Shown: positions 42,779 to 52,159, counted from the stretch's first letter. The stretch is 64,000 nucleotides of DNA from Pseudomonas sp. HMWF032 (GCF_003060885.1 NZ_QAIG01000005.1:1239090-1303089); one strand, 5' to 3'. Notes: a model not told the origin generated them from the letters alone. Numbers and translations are program-made.

Positions 42779-45166
42779 ATGTCCAACCTCATCCACTTCG
42801 ACCTGCCGATTGCCGGCATGACCTGCGCCAGCTGTGCCGGGCGGGTCGAGCGCGCCCTGGCCAAGGTGGCCGATGTCGTCAGTGTCAGCATCAACCTGGC
42901 CAGTGAACAGGCACGCGTCGAAGCGCCCGCGGGCAGCCTGGAACAACTGGTCAACGCCGTCAGCGCGGCCGGTTATGCGGTGCCCAGCGAGCGTCTGGAG
43001 CTAAGTCTGGACGGCATGACCTGCGCCAGCTGCGCGGGCCGAATCGAACGCGCCCTGACGCAGCAACCGGGCGTGCTCTCGGTAAGCGTCAACCTGGCCA
43101 GCGAGCGTGCGCAGTTACAGGTGCTGCGCGGCACTGATCACCAGGTTCTGCTACAGGCCGTCAGCCAGGCCGGCTACCGCGCCAGCCTGCTCGGCGATAC
43201 ACCCCAGACACACCCCACCGGCGAGCGGCCCCTGCAGCGCGAACGCTGGTCACTGCTGCTGGCGATTGTGCTGACCGTACCGCTGGTCATTCCCATGCTC
43301 GTCGCCCCCTTCGGCCTGCACTGGATGCTGCCAGCCTGGCTGCAGTTCGCCCTAGCCACGCCGGTGCAATTTATCTTCGGCGCGCGCTTCTACCGCGCGG
43401 CCTGGAGCGCTCTGCGCGCCCGTGCCGGCAATATGGACCAGCTGGTGGCCATCGGCACCAGCGCCGCTTACGGGTTGAGCCTGTATCAATGGGCGATAAG
43501 TCCGGCGGGCAGCATGCCGCATCTGTATTTCGAAGCCTCGGCGGTGATCATCACACTGATTCTGCTCGGCAAGTACCTGGAACGCCGCGCCAAACGCCAG
43601 ACCAGCAGCGCCATCCGCGCACTGCAAGCGCTGCGTCCGGAGCGCGCCTTACGTCTGCAGGATGGCGTCGAGCAATGGGTGGCGCTGGGTGAGCTGCAAC
43701 TGGGCGACACCATCGTGGTCAAGCCCGGCGAACGCTTCCCGGTCGATGGCCTGGTCCGCGAAGGCCAGAGCCATGCCGACGAAGCGCTGATCAGCGGCGA
43801 GAGCCTGCCGCAACCCAAGCAGCCCGGAGACTGCGTAACGGCCGGAGCCATCAACGGCGAAGGCCGCCTGCTGGTGGAAACCACCGCCCTGGGCGCGGAA
43901 ACCGTGCTGTCGCGGATTATTCGCCTGGTCGAAGATGCCCAGGCGGCGAAAGCGCCGATCCAGAAGCTGGTGGATAAAGTCAGCCAGGTCTTCGTGCCCA
44001 GTGTGCTGCTGATCGCTCTGGCCACCCTGCTCGGCTGGCTGCTGCTTGGCGCGGATGTCGAAACCGCGCTGCTAAATGCCGTGGCGGTGCTGGTCATCGC
44101 CTGCCCCTGCGCCCTCGGCCTGGCCACGCCCACGGCGATCATGGCCGGCACCGGCGTGGCGGCGCGCCACGGCATCCTGATCAAAGACGCCGAAGCCCTG
44201 GAAATCGCCCATTCGGTAACCCTGGTGGCTTTCGACAAAACCGGCACCCTGACCTCTGGCGCGCCGCGCATCGCCCATCTGCGCGCGGTCGATGGCGACA
44301 CAACTCAACTGCTGCAACTGGCCGGCGCCCTGCAACGCGGCAGCGAACATCCGCTGGCCAAAGCGGTATTGGATCAGTGCACAGAGCAGCAGCTGCACCT
44401 TGCCGACGTCAGCAACAGCAAGGCGCTGGCCGAGCGCGGTATCGCCGGGCAGATCGGCGAGCGGCAACTGGCACTGGGCAACAAACGCCTGCTGGAAGAA
44501 CACTTCCTGCACCACGATGAACTGGCCGCCGACGCCCTGGCCTGGGAAGCCGAAGGCCGCACCCTATCCTGGCTGCTGGAATTGGCGCCGCAACCGCAGG
44601 TGCTCGGCCTATTTGCCTTTGGCGACACACTTAAACCAGGCGCAGCCGAGGCCATCGCCGCGCTGACCGCTCAAGGCATTGCCAGCCACCTGATCAGCGG
44701 CGACAACCCCGGCAGCGTCAAGGCCGTGGCTGCAGCGTTAGGCATCAGTGCCGCGCACGCCGACGTGCTACCAGCGGACAAGGCGGCGATCATCAGCGCG
44801 CTGGAAAAACACGCGGTGGTGGCCATGGTCGGCGACGGCATCAACGACGCGCCAGCGCTGGCCGCCGCTGATGTCGGCATCGCCATGGGCAGCGGCACCG
44901 ATGTGGCCATGCACGCCGCTGGCATCACCCTGATGCGCGGCGACCCGCGTCTGGTGGCTGACGCCCTGGAGATCAGCCGACGCACCTACAGCAAGATCCG
45001 CCAGAACCTGTTCTGGGCCTTCGCCTATAACCTGATCGGTATTCCGCTGGCCGCCGCCGGCCTGCTTAACCCGATGCTCGCCGGCGCCGCCATGGCGCTG
45101 TCCAGCGTCAGCGTGGTGAGCAATGCGTTGCTGCTGAAAACCTGGAAACCCAAGGACCACAAATGA
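42779..45166 (+). CDS. copA: Copper-exporting P1B-type ATPase
   Basis: A 795-aa inner-membrane Cu(I) exporter. Two N-terminal HMA domains carry GMTCASC at residues 13-19 and 79-85. Then come the membrane helices with the transport motif CPC (442-444), the phosphorylation site DKTGT (486-490), and GDGIND (685-690) of the ATP-binding hinge. Two HMA domains and normal length agree with CopA/CueA of Pseudomonas. The ATG at 42779 has GGAGGA upstream. A CueR promoter precedes it, and cueR itself follows 22 bases after the stop codon. Overlapping frames on both strands are shadows. Confidence 0.96.
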   Translation: MSNLIHFDLPIAGMTCASCAGRVERALAKVADVVSVSINLASEQARVEAPAGSLEQLVNAVSAAGYAVPSERLELSLDGMTCASCAGRIERALTQQPGVLSVSVNLASERAQLQVLRGTDHQVLLQAVSQAGYRASLLGDTPQTHPTGERPLQRERWSLLLAIVLTVPLVIPMLVAPFGLHWMLPAWLQFALATPVQFIFGARFYRAAWSALRARAGNMDQLVAIGTSAAYGLSLYQWAISPAGSMPHLYFEASAVIITLILLGKYLERRAKRQTSSAIRALQALRPERALRLQDGVEQWVALGELQLGDTIVVKPGERFPVDGLVREGQSHADEALISGESLPQPKQPGDCVTAGAINGEGRLLVETTALGAETVLSRIIRLVEDAQAAKAPIQKLVDKVSQVFVPSVLLIALATLLGWLLLGADVETALLNAVAVLVIACPCALGLATPTAIMAGTGVAARHGILIKDAEALEIAHSVTLVAFDKTGTLTSGAPRIAHLRAVDGDTTQLLQLAGALQRGSEHPLAKAVLDQCTEQQLHLADVSNSKALAERGIAGQIGERQLALGNKRLLEEHFLHHDELAADALAWEAEGRTLSWLLELAPQPQVLGLFAFGDTLKPGAAEAIAALTAQGIASHLISGDNPGSVKAVAAALGISAAHADVLPADKAAIISALEKHAVVAMVGDGINDAPALAAADVGIAMGSGTDVAMHAAGITLMRGDPRLVADALEISRRTYSKIRQNLFWAFAYNLIGIPLAAAGLLNPMLAGAAMALSSVSVVSNALLLKTWKPKDHK

Positions 45167-45188
45167 GCCACAGGGCAGGAGATGCAGG

Positions 45189-45587
45189 ATGAATATCGGC
45201 CAAGCCGCCCAGCAAACCGGCCTGAGCGCCAAGATGATTCGCTACTACGAAAGCATCGACCTGCTACCCGCCGCCGGCCGCAGCGACAGCGGCTATCGCC
45301 AATACAGCCCGCAGGATCTGCATCGCCTGGCGTTTATCAAACGCTCACGCGACCTGGGCTTTTCCCTGGCCGAAGTCAGCCAACTACTGGCTCTGTGGCA
45401 AGACCGTCAACGCGCCAGCGCCGACGTCAAAGCCCTGGCCGCTGCCCATATCAACGAACTGGAACGCAAGATCGGCGAACTCAGCGGCCTGCGCGACACG
45501 CTCAAGGAGTTGATGGACAGCTGCCAGGGCAACGACCGTCCGGACTGCCCGATCCTCAGGGATCTGGAGTCAGGGTGCGGTCATTGA
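45189..45587 (+). CDS. cueR: Cu(I)-responsive MerR-family activator
   Basis: A 132-aa regulator. N-terminal winged helix NIGQAAQQTGLSAKMIRYYESIDLLPAAGRSDSGYRQYS, a long dimerisation helix, and a metal-binding loop near the C-terminus with Cys in MDSCQGNDRPDCPIL, the two-Cys arrangement of CueR proteins for monovalent copper. A further Cys precedes the end (SGCGH). It is the likely activator acting at the two dyads before copZ and copA. It starts 22 bases after copA with GGCAGGAGA upstream, so it is also raised by copA transcription. Confidence 0.95.
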   Translation: MNIGQAAQQTGLSAKMIRYYESIDLLPAAGRSDSGYRQYSPQDLHRLAFIKRSRDLGFSLAEVSQLLALWQDRQRASADVKALAAAHINELERKIGELSGLRDTLKELMDSCQGNDRPDCPILRDLESGCGH

Positions 45588-45598
45588 GTAACCACACG

Positions 45599-45686
45599 CA
45601 GGGTGGATGACGCTGTATCCATCCACCAATTGCGGCACCAGTGATGGATGAGCGGAGCGCCAGCTACGCGCCCCGACCCACCCTAC
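45599..45686. repeat. GTAGGGTGGATG-type inverted repeat between convergent cueR and HAD genes
   Basis: Starts CAGGGTGGATGACGCTG and ends CGACCCACCCTAC, with GATGGAT pieces in between. Related to the unit at 8046-8120. Its right arm overlaps the end of the HAD gene by three bases. Confidence 0.6.
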
Positions 45687-46270
45687 AACAGGCCGTTTAA
45701 CGCCCGGCAATCCACGGCGAAATGGTCGGCCAACTCCGGCCAGGGGTTTTCCGGCAAGTTGACCAGCACGCTGCGCGCCCCGGCGGCGCGGGCGCATTCC
45801 AGGTCAAAGCGGTAATCACCGACCATGACCAACTCGCTCGGCGCGACCTGCCAGGTTCGGGCGAAATGCAGCAAGCCGCCCGGATCAGGCTTGGGCGGTG
45901 CTTCGTCACGGCCGATCACGTCAGGCACGGCAAAACAGTCATCCAGGCCAATCGCGCGCAAGGTCAGCAGCGCCAGCTCATGAGCATTGCGGGTCAGGAT
46001 GCCCAGACGGCAACCACGTTCACGCAATTCACGCACCAGTTCAATCGCCCCTGGCGCGGGCTGCGAAGCCAGGGCCAATTCACGCTCATGCTCCAGCAGC
46101 CAGGCATGCTTGGCGGCCGCGACGGCCTCCGGCAACCCAGCCAGATGGCCGAGGATGTCGTCCGCCAGTGGAATATCCAGCGCCCGCTTGATGGCCTCGA
46201 AGTCGTGCACCGCCAGGGTCAGGGTGCCGTCCATATCGAACACCCAATGGCGGGCCGCGCTTAGGCTCAT
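45683..46270 (-). CDS. HAD-family hydrolase (phosphoglycolate phosphatase-like)
   Basis: A 195-aa cytoplasmic phosphatase. HAD motif I is HWVFDMDGTLT (nucleophile Asp13), motif II LGILTRNA, motif III around EAPPKPDPGGL, and motif IV MVGDYRFDLECARAAGA. The small helical cap (about 20-80) places it with subclass I, like Gph or PpaX. The substrate cannot be predicted. The ATG at 46270 lies 16 bases after the tesB stop codon, in an unusual 20-bp tandem duplication. A seven-residue mini-ORF that starts at the tesB stop ends in ATGA overlap with this ATG, so translation is likely coupled. A GTG start further upstream was rejected. Confidence 0.87.
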   Translation of the reverse strand: MSLSAARHWVFDMDGTLTLAVHDFEAIKRALDIPLADDILGHLAGLPEAVAAAKHAWLLEHERELALASQPAPGAIELVRELRERGCRLGILTRNAHELALLTLRAIGLDDCFAVPDVIGRDEAPPKPDPGGLLHFARTWQVAPSELVMVGDYRFDLECARAAGARSVLVNLPENPWPELADHFAVDCRALNGLL

Positions 46271-46305
46271 TTCCAGTCCTCGCGTCTCATTTCCAATCCT
46301 CACGG
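46266..46305. repeat. 20-bp tandem duplication at the tesB/HAD junction
   Basis: CTCATTTCCAGTCCTCGCGT (46266-46285) is followed directly by CTCATTTCCAATCCTCACGG (46286-46305), with three differences. On the minus strand each unit carries GAGGAyTGGAAATGAG, so the stop/start junction has been copied. Confidence 0.75.
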
Positions 46306-47156
46306 ATTCGGGTCAAGCCCTCCTGCGCCACCGAGGCCACCAACTGGCCCTGGCGGTTAAAGATGCTGCCACGGGAGAAGCCACGGGCGTTGCCGGCCCA
46401 GGGGCTGTCCATGCTGTACAGCAGCCAGTCGTCCATGCGCAGGTTGCCGTGGAACCACAGCGAATGGTCGAGGCTGGCGACCTGCATGAACTTCTGCCAC
46501 ACCGACACGCCATGCGGCAGCATCGAGGTGGTCAGCAGATTGAAGTCACTGGCGTAAGCCAGCAGTAATTTGTGCAACTGCGGCTCATTCGGCAGCTCGC
46601 CAGCGGCGCGGAACCACACGTGCTTGACCGGGTCACAGGGTTTGGGAGCAAACGGGTTACTCAGGGTCACCGGCCGGATTTCAATCGGTTTGTCGCTAAT
46701 CGCCCGCTCGCGCATGCGCTCGGGCAAGGCATTGACCACCAGGCGGGCCAGTTCGGTTTCCGACTTCAATTCATCCGGTCCTGGCACATCCGGCATCGGG
46801 TTCTGGTGATGGAAGCCTTCTTCATCGAATTGAAAGGAGGCGCTGCAGGTAAAGATCGGTTTGCCCTTCTGGATCGCCGTCACCCGCCGCGTGCTGAAAC
46901 TGCCGCCATCACGCACGCGATCCACCTGATACACCACCGGCAGCGCGGCATCGCCAGGGCGCAAAAAATAACCATGCATGGAGTGCACATGGCGCTCGGG
47001 TTCAACCGTCTGGCTGGCCGCCGACACGCATTGGCCGAGCACCTGGCCGCCGAACAGTTGGCGAAAGCCGAGGTCCTGACTGACGCCGCGAAACAGATTC
47101 TCTTCGATGGTTTCCAGGGTCAGCAGGGCGACCAACTCATTCAACACCTGACTCAT
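46287..47156 (-). CDS. tesB: Acyl-CoA thioesterase II
   Basis: A 289-aa cytoplasmic thioesterase that hydrolyses medium- and long-chain acyl-CoA. Double hotdog fold. Typical segments: MSQVLNELVALLTLETIEENLFRG at the start, RQLFGGQVLGQCVSAASQTV, HSMHGYFLRPGD, DHSLWFHGNLRMDDWLLY (catalytic Asp region) and GFSRGSIFNRQGQLVASVAQEGLTR (Thr/Gln region). ATG at 47156 has AGGAGA seven bases upstream; the 75-codon upstream extension is not coding-like. It is co-transcribed with the HAD gene and divergent from the deacetylase-like gene. Confidence 0.94.
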   Translation of the reverse strand: MSQVLNELVALLTLETIEENLFRGVSQDLGFRQLFGGQVLGQCVSAASQTVEPERHVHSMHGYFLRPGDAALPVVYQVDRVRDGGSFSTRRVTAIQKGKPIFTCSASFQFDEEGFHHQNPMPDVPGPDELKSETELARLVVNALPERMRERAISDKPIEIRPVTLSNPFAPKPCDPVKHVWFRAAGELPNEPQLHKLLLAYASDFNLLTTSMLPHGVSVWQKFMQVASLDHSLWFHGNLRMDDWLLYSMDSPWAGNARGFSRGSIFNRQGQLVASVAQEGLTRIREDWK

Positions 47157-47341
47157 GCACACTCTCCTGTTAACGCATCTGGCTGGGGGGCGAGATGGTA
47201 AAGACTTTGCCAACGCTTGTCGGCCCGACTGAAAGATGGATGTGGACAATAATGGCAGCATTCTAGCCAATCGAGCGCCGGGCTTGAGCGCAAGCAGAAC
47301 CTGCCGCCATACTTTGGCCACCTCTGCCCGAGCCTGACACC

Positions 47342-48262
47342 ATGCGCCTGCCGCTGGTCTATCACGACGACTACAGCCCACCCTTCCCGGCCAACCATCG
47401 CTTCCCCATGGAGAAGTTTCGCCTGCTGCGCGATCACCTCGTCGCCAGCGGCCTGAGCACCGATGCCGAGCTGCTACGCCCCGAACTGTGCCCCACCGAC
47501 GTACTCGCCCTGGCCCACTGCCCGGCTTATATCCAGCGTTTTGCCAGCGGCGAACTGGCCTATGAGGAGCAGCGTCGCCTCGGTTTGCCGTGGAGCGCCG
47601 CCCTGGCCCAGCGCACCATTCGGGCGGTGGGCGGCTCGCTGCTGGCGGCTGAGCAAGCCCTGCAACACGGTCTGGCCTGCCACCTGGCCGGCGGCACCCA
47701 CCATGCGCATTACGATCACCCGGCTGGCTTTTGCATCTTCAATGACCTGGCAGTGATCAGTCAGTACCTGCTGGCCAGCGGCAAGGCCCAGCGCGTGCTG
47801 ATCTTCGACTGCGACGTGCACCAGGGTGACGGCACCGCGCGCCTGCTGGAGAACACCCCGGAAGCGATCACCGTATCGCTGCACTGTGAGAAGAATTACC
47901 CGGCGCGCAAAGCCGCCAGTGACTGGGATATTCCACTGCCCAACGGTATGGGCGATGACGACTACCTCAAGGTGGTCAACGACACCCTCAATTACCTGCT
48001 GCCGCTGTATCAACCGGATATCGTGCTCTACGACGCCGGTGTCGACGTGCACCAGCACGACGCCCTCGGCTACCTCAACCTGACGGATGCCGGCATCGCC
48101 GCCCGTGACGAAGCCTTACTCAACCACTGCCTGGGCCGCGACATCCCGGTGGTCGGGCTGATTGGCGGCGGTTACGACAAAGACCGTTATGCCCTGGCTA
48201 AACGCCACGGCATCCTGCACCACAGCGCCGCCAAGGTCTGGCAGGCACGCGGGTTGGGATAA
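47342..48262 (+). CDS. Histone deacetylase family protein (bacterial zinc amidohydrolase)
   Basis: A 306-aa cytoplasmic protein of the HDAC/AcuC/acetylpolyamine amidohydrolase superfamily. Active-site features: GGTHHAHYDHPAGFCIFNDLAV (the His-His pair), FDCDVHQGDGTA (zinc Asp and His), YDAGVDVHQHDALG (second zinc Asp), and GGGYDKDRYALAKRH with the catalytic Tyr region. Its compact size and PLVYHDDYSPPFPANHRFPMEKF start match the HDAC11-like bacterial branch. Possible substrates are acetylated proteins, polyamines or small amides. ATG 47342 is the only reasonable start. Confidence 0.92.
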   Translation: MRLPLVYHDDYSPPFPANHRFPMEKFRLLRDHLVASGLSTDAELLRPELCPTDVLALAHCPAYIQRFASGELAYEEQRRLGLPWSAALAQRTIRAVGGSLLAAEQALQHGLACHLAGGTHHAHYDHPAGFCIFNDLAVISQYLLASGKAQRVLIFDCDVHQGDGTARLLENTPEAITVSLHCEKNYPARKAASDWDIPLPNGMGDDDYLKVVNDTLNYLLPLYQPDIVLYDAGVDVHQHDALGYLNLTDAGIAARDEALLNHCLGRDIPVVGLIGGGYDKDRYALAKRHGILHHSAAKVWQARGLG

Positions 48263-48318
48263 AAAAGCCATCAGCGCTGTCACATCGCGCATCTTCACCA
48301 CCAAGGAATTCGCCCAGC

Positions 48319-49479
48319 ATGTACGGAAAATTCAGCCCCCTGCCGGCACTGCTTGCCGCTCTCGCATTCGCTAATGCCGCGCACGCCGGCGACACATTGC
48401 AGTCACGGGTAGACGAAACCATCCGCCCGGTGATGCAGGAATACGGCATCGCTGGCATGGCCGTGGCGATCACCCACAACGGCCAGGCGCACTACTTCAA
48501 CTATGGTGTGGCACGTCTGGACGACCAGCAGCCGGTGAGCAGCGACACCCTGTTTGAAATCGGCTCGCTGAGCAAACCGCTCACCGCCACCCTCGCCGCC
48601 TTGGCGCAAAGTACCGGCAAACTGAGCCTTAGCGACAGCGCCGGCCAGCACTGGCCCGAGCTGCAAGGCAGCCCGCTGGCACACGCCAGCCTGCTCAACC
48701 TCGGCACCTACAGCGCTGGCGGGCTGCCGCTGCAGTTCCCCGACAGCGTGACCGACCCGGCCAGCCTGCTCGCCTATTACCGCCAGTGGCAGCCTGAATA
48801 CGCCGCCGGCAGCCATCGGCGCTATTCCAACCCCAGCATTGGCTTGCTCGGCCATCTCACCGCGCGCAGCATGGCCCAGCCGTTCCCCACGCTGATGGAG
48901 GGCACGCTGTTCCCCGCGCTCGGCATGCCACACAGCTATATCCAGGTGCCGACGGCGCAGCTGCCGCGCTATGCCTACGGCTACAGCCAGGACAACCAGC
49001 CGCTGCGGGTCACGCCGGGCATGCTCGACGCCGAAGCCTACGGGGTGAAAACCAACGCCCGGGACATGCTGCGCTTTGTCCAGGCCAACCTTGATCCGGC
49101 CAGTCTCACCGAGGATCTGCAACGCGCCATCGCCATCACCCACACCGGTTATTACCGCGTCGGCGAGATGACCCAGGGCCTCGGCTGGGAGCGTTACCCC
49201 TACCCGATCAGCCTGGAACGCCTGCAAGCCGGCAACTCCCCAGCCATGGCTCTGGAGTCGCAACCGGCTAAACGCCTCGCACCGCCGGAAACAGCGCCAG
49301 GCGACAGCCTGTTCAATAAAACCGGCTCAACCCGCGGCTTCGGCGCCTACGCGGTGTTTGTTCCCAGTCAGAACCTCGGCCTGGTCATGCTGGCCAACAA
49401 GAACTACCCCAACGCCGCCCGAATCAAGGCGGCCCACGCCATACTGAGCGCACTGGATACGCATTCCCCCACACATTGA
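48319..49479 (+). CDS. ampC: Class C beta-lactamase (AmpC/PDC-like)
   Basis: A 386-aa periplasmic serine beta-lactamase. Signal peptide through ANAAHA (about residue 23). Catalytic SLSK at 83-86, YSN at 169-171 and KTG at 334-336 are in place, within GSLSKPLTATLAALA, RRYSNPSIGLLGHL and NKTGSTRGFGAYAVFVP. Large stretches, such as LRVTPGMLDAEAYGVKTNARDMLRFVQANLDP and MTQGLGWERYPYPISLERLQAGNS, are as in Pseudomonas AmpC. Length is normal. Neither an ampR gene nor an AmpR-type site was seen upstream, so expression may be constitutive or depend on a distant regulator. The methyltransferase gene starts 13 bases after it. Confidence 0.94.
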   Translation: MYGKFSPLPALLAALAFANAAHAGDTLQSRVDETIRPVMQEYGIAGMAVAITHNGQAHYFNYGVARLDDQQPVSSDTLFEIGSLSKPLTATLAALAQSTGKLSLSDSAGQHWPELQGSPLAHASLLNLGTYSAGGLPLQFPDSVTDPASLLAYYRQWQPEYAAGSHRRYSNPSIGLLGHLTARSMAQPFPTLMEGTLFPALGMPHSYIQVPTAQLPRYAYGYSQDNQPLRVTPGMLDAEAYGVKTNARDMLRFVQANLDPASLTEDLQRAIAITHTGYYRVGEMTQGLGWERYPYPISLERLQAGNSPAMALESQPAKRLAPPETAPGDSLFNKTGSTRGFGAYAVFVPSQNLGLVMLANKNYPNAARIKAAHAILSALDTHSPTH

Positions 49480-49492
49480 ATGGAGTTCCGTC

Positions 49493-50317
49493 ATGGATGA
49501 CTCGTTTGCCCTGAACCAAGCCAACTGGAACGAGCGCGCCGCCTTGCATGCGGCGTCGCCCGATTACCAGGTTCAGCTGTTTATCACCTCGCCCGCGCAT
49601 TTATCCGAAGTCGTGCGCTTTGATCTGCCGCGCCTTGGCGATATCCACGGCCTGCGCGCGCTGCACCTGCAGTGCCATATCGGCACCGACACCCTGTCGC
49701 TGGCCCGTCTGGGCGCGCAGATGAGCGGCCTGGATTTCTCCGCCGCCTCATTGGCGCAAGCCAGCAAACTGGCAAGCAGCTGCGGTGAGCACATCGAATT
49801 TGTCGAAGCCTCGGTCTACGACGCCGCCAAGGTGCTCGGGGCGCAATCATTCGACCTGATTTACACCGGCATCGGCGCACTGAACTGGCTACCGCAGATC
49901 GATGACTGGGCGCGCAATGTCGCCGCCCTGCTAAAACCCGGCGGACGCCTGTTCTTACGTGAAGCCCATCCGGTGCTGATGGCGCTCGACGAGGACTGCG
50001 AGGACGCCCTGCAGCTTGCCCACCCCTATTTCGAACACAGCGAACCCACCGTCTGGGATAACGAGCACACCTACGTCAAAACCGACACCCTGCTGACCGC
50101 CAGCATCACCCACGAATGGAACCACGGCCTGGGCGAAATCATCACCGCACTGCTGCGTCACGGCATGCGTCTGACGGCACTGGAAGAACACACCAGCCTG
50201 CCCTGGGAAGCCCTACCGGGTCAGATGAGCCTGGGCGAGGATGGTGAATGGCGGCTGGATAACCAGCCGCAAAGGCTGCCATTGAGCTATACGCTGCAGG
50301 CGGTCAAGGTCGGCTAA
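49493..50317 (+). CDS. SAM-dependent methyltransferase (class I)
   Basis: A 274-aa cytoplasmic protein. The SAM-binding motif is degenerate but present: ALHLQCHIGTDTLSLARLGAQMSGLDFSAASL, then FVEASVYDA and FDLIYTGIGALNWLPQIDDWARNVAALLKPGGRLFLREAHPV. The substrate is unknown. ATG at 49493 has GGAG nine bases upstream and follows ampC by 13 bases, so the two are likely one transcript; a functional link between them is not evident. It converges with the nucleotidyltransferase-like gene. Confidence 0.88.
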   Translation: MDDSFALNQANWNERAALHAASPDYQVQLFITSPAHLSEVVRFDLPRLGDIHGLRALHLQCHIGTDTLSLARLGAQMSGLDFSAASLAQASKLASSCGEHIEFVEASVYDAAKVLGAQSFDLIYTGIGALNWLPQIDDWARNVAALLKPGGRLFLREAHPVLMALDEDCEDALQLAHPYFEHSEPTVWDNEHTYVKTDTLLTASITHEWNHGLGEIITALLRHGMRLTALEEHTSLPWEALPGQMSLGEDGEWRLDNQPQRLPLSYTLQAVKVG

Positions 50318-50340
50318 CCCGCCAGATCACGCAAGCACAG

Positions 50341-50395
50341 CGATACCCATAGACCGAAGTCATAGCTGTAACGCAAAGACGATTTATGGGTATCG
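50341..50395. repeat. Perfect 11-bp inverted repeat between convergent genes
   Basis: CGATACCCATA (50341-50351) is exactly mirrored by TATGGGTATCG (50385-50395), 33 bases apart, in the 90-base convergent gap. It could be a large-loop terminator or the edge of inserted DNA, since the next gene is of lower GC content. Confidence 0.55.
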
Positions 50396-50407
50396 AAATA
50401 CTTAGTC

Positions 50408-51013
50408 TTAAAGACATGGTAGAACTTTGACTCTTGGCCAGCGCTCAGAAAAACGCTTATCAGCAACGCGCTCCTCGTAAACCTCACGCGGAACGCGCTC
50501 TGGATTCCAGCGAATCACCATTTCAAAAAGATCGATAAGGCCATGAGGTGAAATAACCTCAATCTTTCCTGATGTCGTAAGCGTAACGCCTACGCATGTA
50601 GCCACCTCAGGCCATGAAGCTACGCCTTCTGCTAGAGAACGAAACGGCATCATTTTTTTACCGGGATGAGGCCGAATCCAAGTATGAACCGCCGCCTGGT
50701 TAACTACATCCCAAGCAAACTCAGGCTCGGACAAGTCCAACTGCAGTTTTAAGGACTGCTCCAACTCCAGGGAAAGATTGTTTGCGTCATAAAAGACGAC
50801 ATCTATGTCATCGGACTTGGTTGCCACTTCAAAACCGTGCAGGTGATCCCAAACAAGATTACGAATCGCGCCCGCACCTATACACCAAGAGCTCAGGTTC
50901 AACCGCCTAACTGCCTTCAGTGCAGTAATGGTCACTTCTGATTTGGCCACGATAGAAATCAGCCTCTCCTCAAGCAAAATTTCACCCGCACGGTTAATCA
51001 AGTCCAGCAACAC
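50408..51013 (-). CDS. Nucleotidyltransferase-like family protein (NTP_transf_6 type)
   Basis: A 201-aa protein resembling the PF06042 group of predicted nucleotidyltransferases: WCIGAGAIRNLVWDHLHGFEVATKSDDIDVVFYDA is a G-(A/G)-x-R...DxD arrangement. ASWPEVATCVGVTLTTSGKIEVISPHGLIDLFEMVIRWNPERVP is the typical second part, and the C-terminal RVADKRFSERWPRVKVLP is family-like. GC content is clearly lower than in its neighbours, suggesting transfer. The start is a GTG at 51013 with only a poor ribosome site; TTG codons follow directly. It begins ten bases after the aminotransferase stop codon. The biological substrate is unknown. Confidence 0.8.
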   Translation of the reverse strand: MLLDLINRAGEILLEERLISIVAKSEVTITALKAVRRLNLSSWCIGAGAIRNLVWDHLHGFEVATKSDDIDVVFYDANNLSLELEQSLKLQLDLSEPEFAWDVVNQAAVHTWIRPHPGKKMMPFRSLAEGVASWPEVATCVGVTLTTSGKIEVISPHGLIDLFEMVIRWNPERVPREVYEERVADKRFSERWPRVKVLPCL

Positions 51014-51022
51014 CTATTTATT

Positions 51023-52159
51023 TCAACTACCCGCCAACACCTTATCCAGCGCCTGCTCAAGGGTCGCCACGGTGCGCTCGATATTGCCCAGTTTGTCCAA
51101 CCCGAACAGGCCCAGGCGGAAGGTCTGGAAATCCGCTGGTTCATCGCACTGCAACGGCACGCCCGCTGCGATCTGCAGGCCCTGGGCAGCGAATTTGCTG
51201 CCGTTCTTGATGCTCGCGTCGGTGGTGTAGCACACCACCACGCCGGGAGCCTCGAAGCCTTCGGCGGCCACGCTTTTGAAGCCTTTGCGGGCGAGCAAGG
51301 CGCGCACCCGCTCACCGAGTTCCTGCTGTTGCTCGCGCACCTTAGCGAAACCAATGGCTTCGGCCTCGCGCATGGCATCGCGAAAACGCGCCAGGGCATC
51401 GCTGGGCATGGTGGCGTGGTAGGCATGGCCACCTTGTTCGTAGGCTTGCATGATCTGCAGCCACTTTTTCAGGTCGCAGGCAAAGCTGGTGCTTTGCGTG
51501 GCTTCGACGCGGGCCTGGGCGGCTTCGCTGAGCATCACCAGGGCGCAGCACGGCGAAGCGCTCCAGCCTTTTTGCGGCGCGCTGATCAGCACGTCCACGC
51601 CGCAGGCCTGCATGTCCACCCAGAGGGTGCCGGAGGCGATGCAATCGAGCACAAACAGGCCGCCGACCGCATGCACAGCATCCGCCACGGCGCGCAGGTA
51701 GCCATCTGGCAGAATCATGCCGGAAGAGGTCTCCACGTGCGGGGCGAACACCACCTGCGGTTTTTCCAGGGCGATCACCGCCAGCACATCGGCCAGTCGC
51801 GGCGGGGCATAGGCGGCCTGGCTGCCTTCGCTGACCGGACGCGCCTTGAGCACAATAGACTCAGAGGGGATCTGCCCCATCTCGAAAATCTGCGTCCAGC
51901 GGTAGCTGAACCAGCCGTTGCGCAGCACCAGGCACTTCTGCCCGGTGGCCAACTGGCGCGCCACGGCCTCCATGCCATAGGTGCCGCTACCAGGCACGAT
52001 GGCCATCGCATGGGCGTTGTAGACCTGTTTCAGGGTGCTGGAAATCTCCTTCATCACGCCCTGAAACGACTGCGACATATGGTTGAGAGAGCGGTCGGTG
52101 TAGACCACCGAATATTCGATCAGGCCGTCGGGGTCGATGCTGGGGTAGAGGTCAGACAT
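51023..52159 (-). CDS. Class V PLP-dependent aminotransferase (alanine-glyoxylate/serine-pyruvate type)
   Basis: A 378-aa cytoplasmic aminotransferase. PLP-binding features: VPGSGTYGMEAVARQL at the cofactor phosphate site, LFVLDCIASGTLWVDMQACGVDVLISAPQKGWSASPCCALVML with the Asp and the Schiff-base Lys (in APQKGW), and the C-terminal FRLGLFGLDKLGNIERTVATLEQAL. Related enzymes use alanine, serine or 2-aminoethylphosphonate; the substrate is unsettled here. ATG at 52159 has GGAG at seven bases. It is followed on the same strand by the lower-GC nucleotidyltransferase-like gene and divergent from a flavoprotein gene. Confidence 0.9.
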   Translation of the reverse strand: MSDLYPSIDPDGLIEYSVVYTDRSLNHMSQSFQGVMKEISSTLKQVYNAHAMAIVPGSGTYGMEAVARQLATGQKCLVLRNGWFSYRWTQIFEMGQIPSESIVLKARPVSEGSQAAYAPPRLADVLAVIALEKPQVVFAPHVETSSGMILPDGYLRAVADAVHAVGGLFVLDCIASGTLWVDMQACGVDVLISAPQKGWSASPCCALVMLSEAAQARVEATQSTSFACDLKKWLQIMQAYEQGGHAYHATMPSDALARFRDAMREAEAIGFAKVREQQQELGERVRALLARKGFKSVAAEGFEAPGVVVCYTTDASIKNGSKFAAQGLQIAAGVPLQCDEPADFQTFRLGLFGLDKLGNIERTVATLEQALDKVLAGS

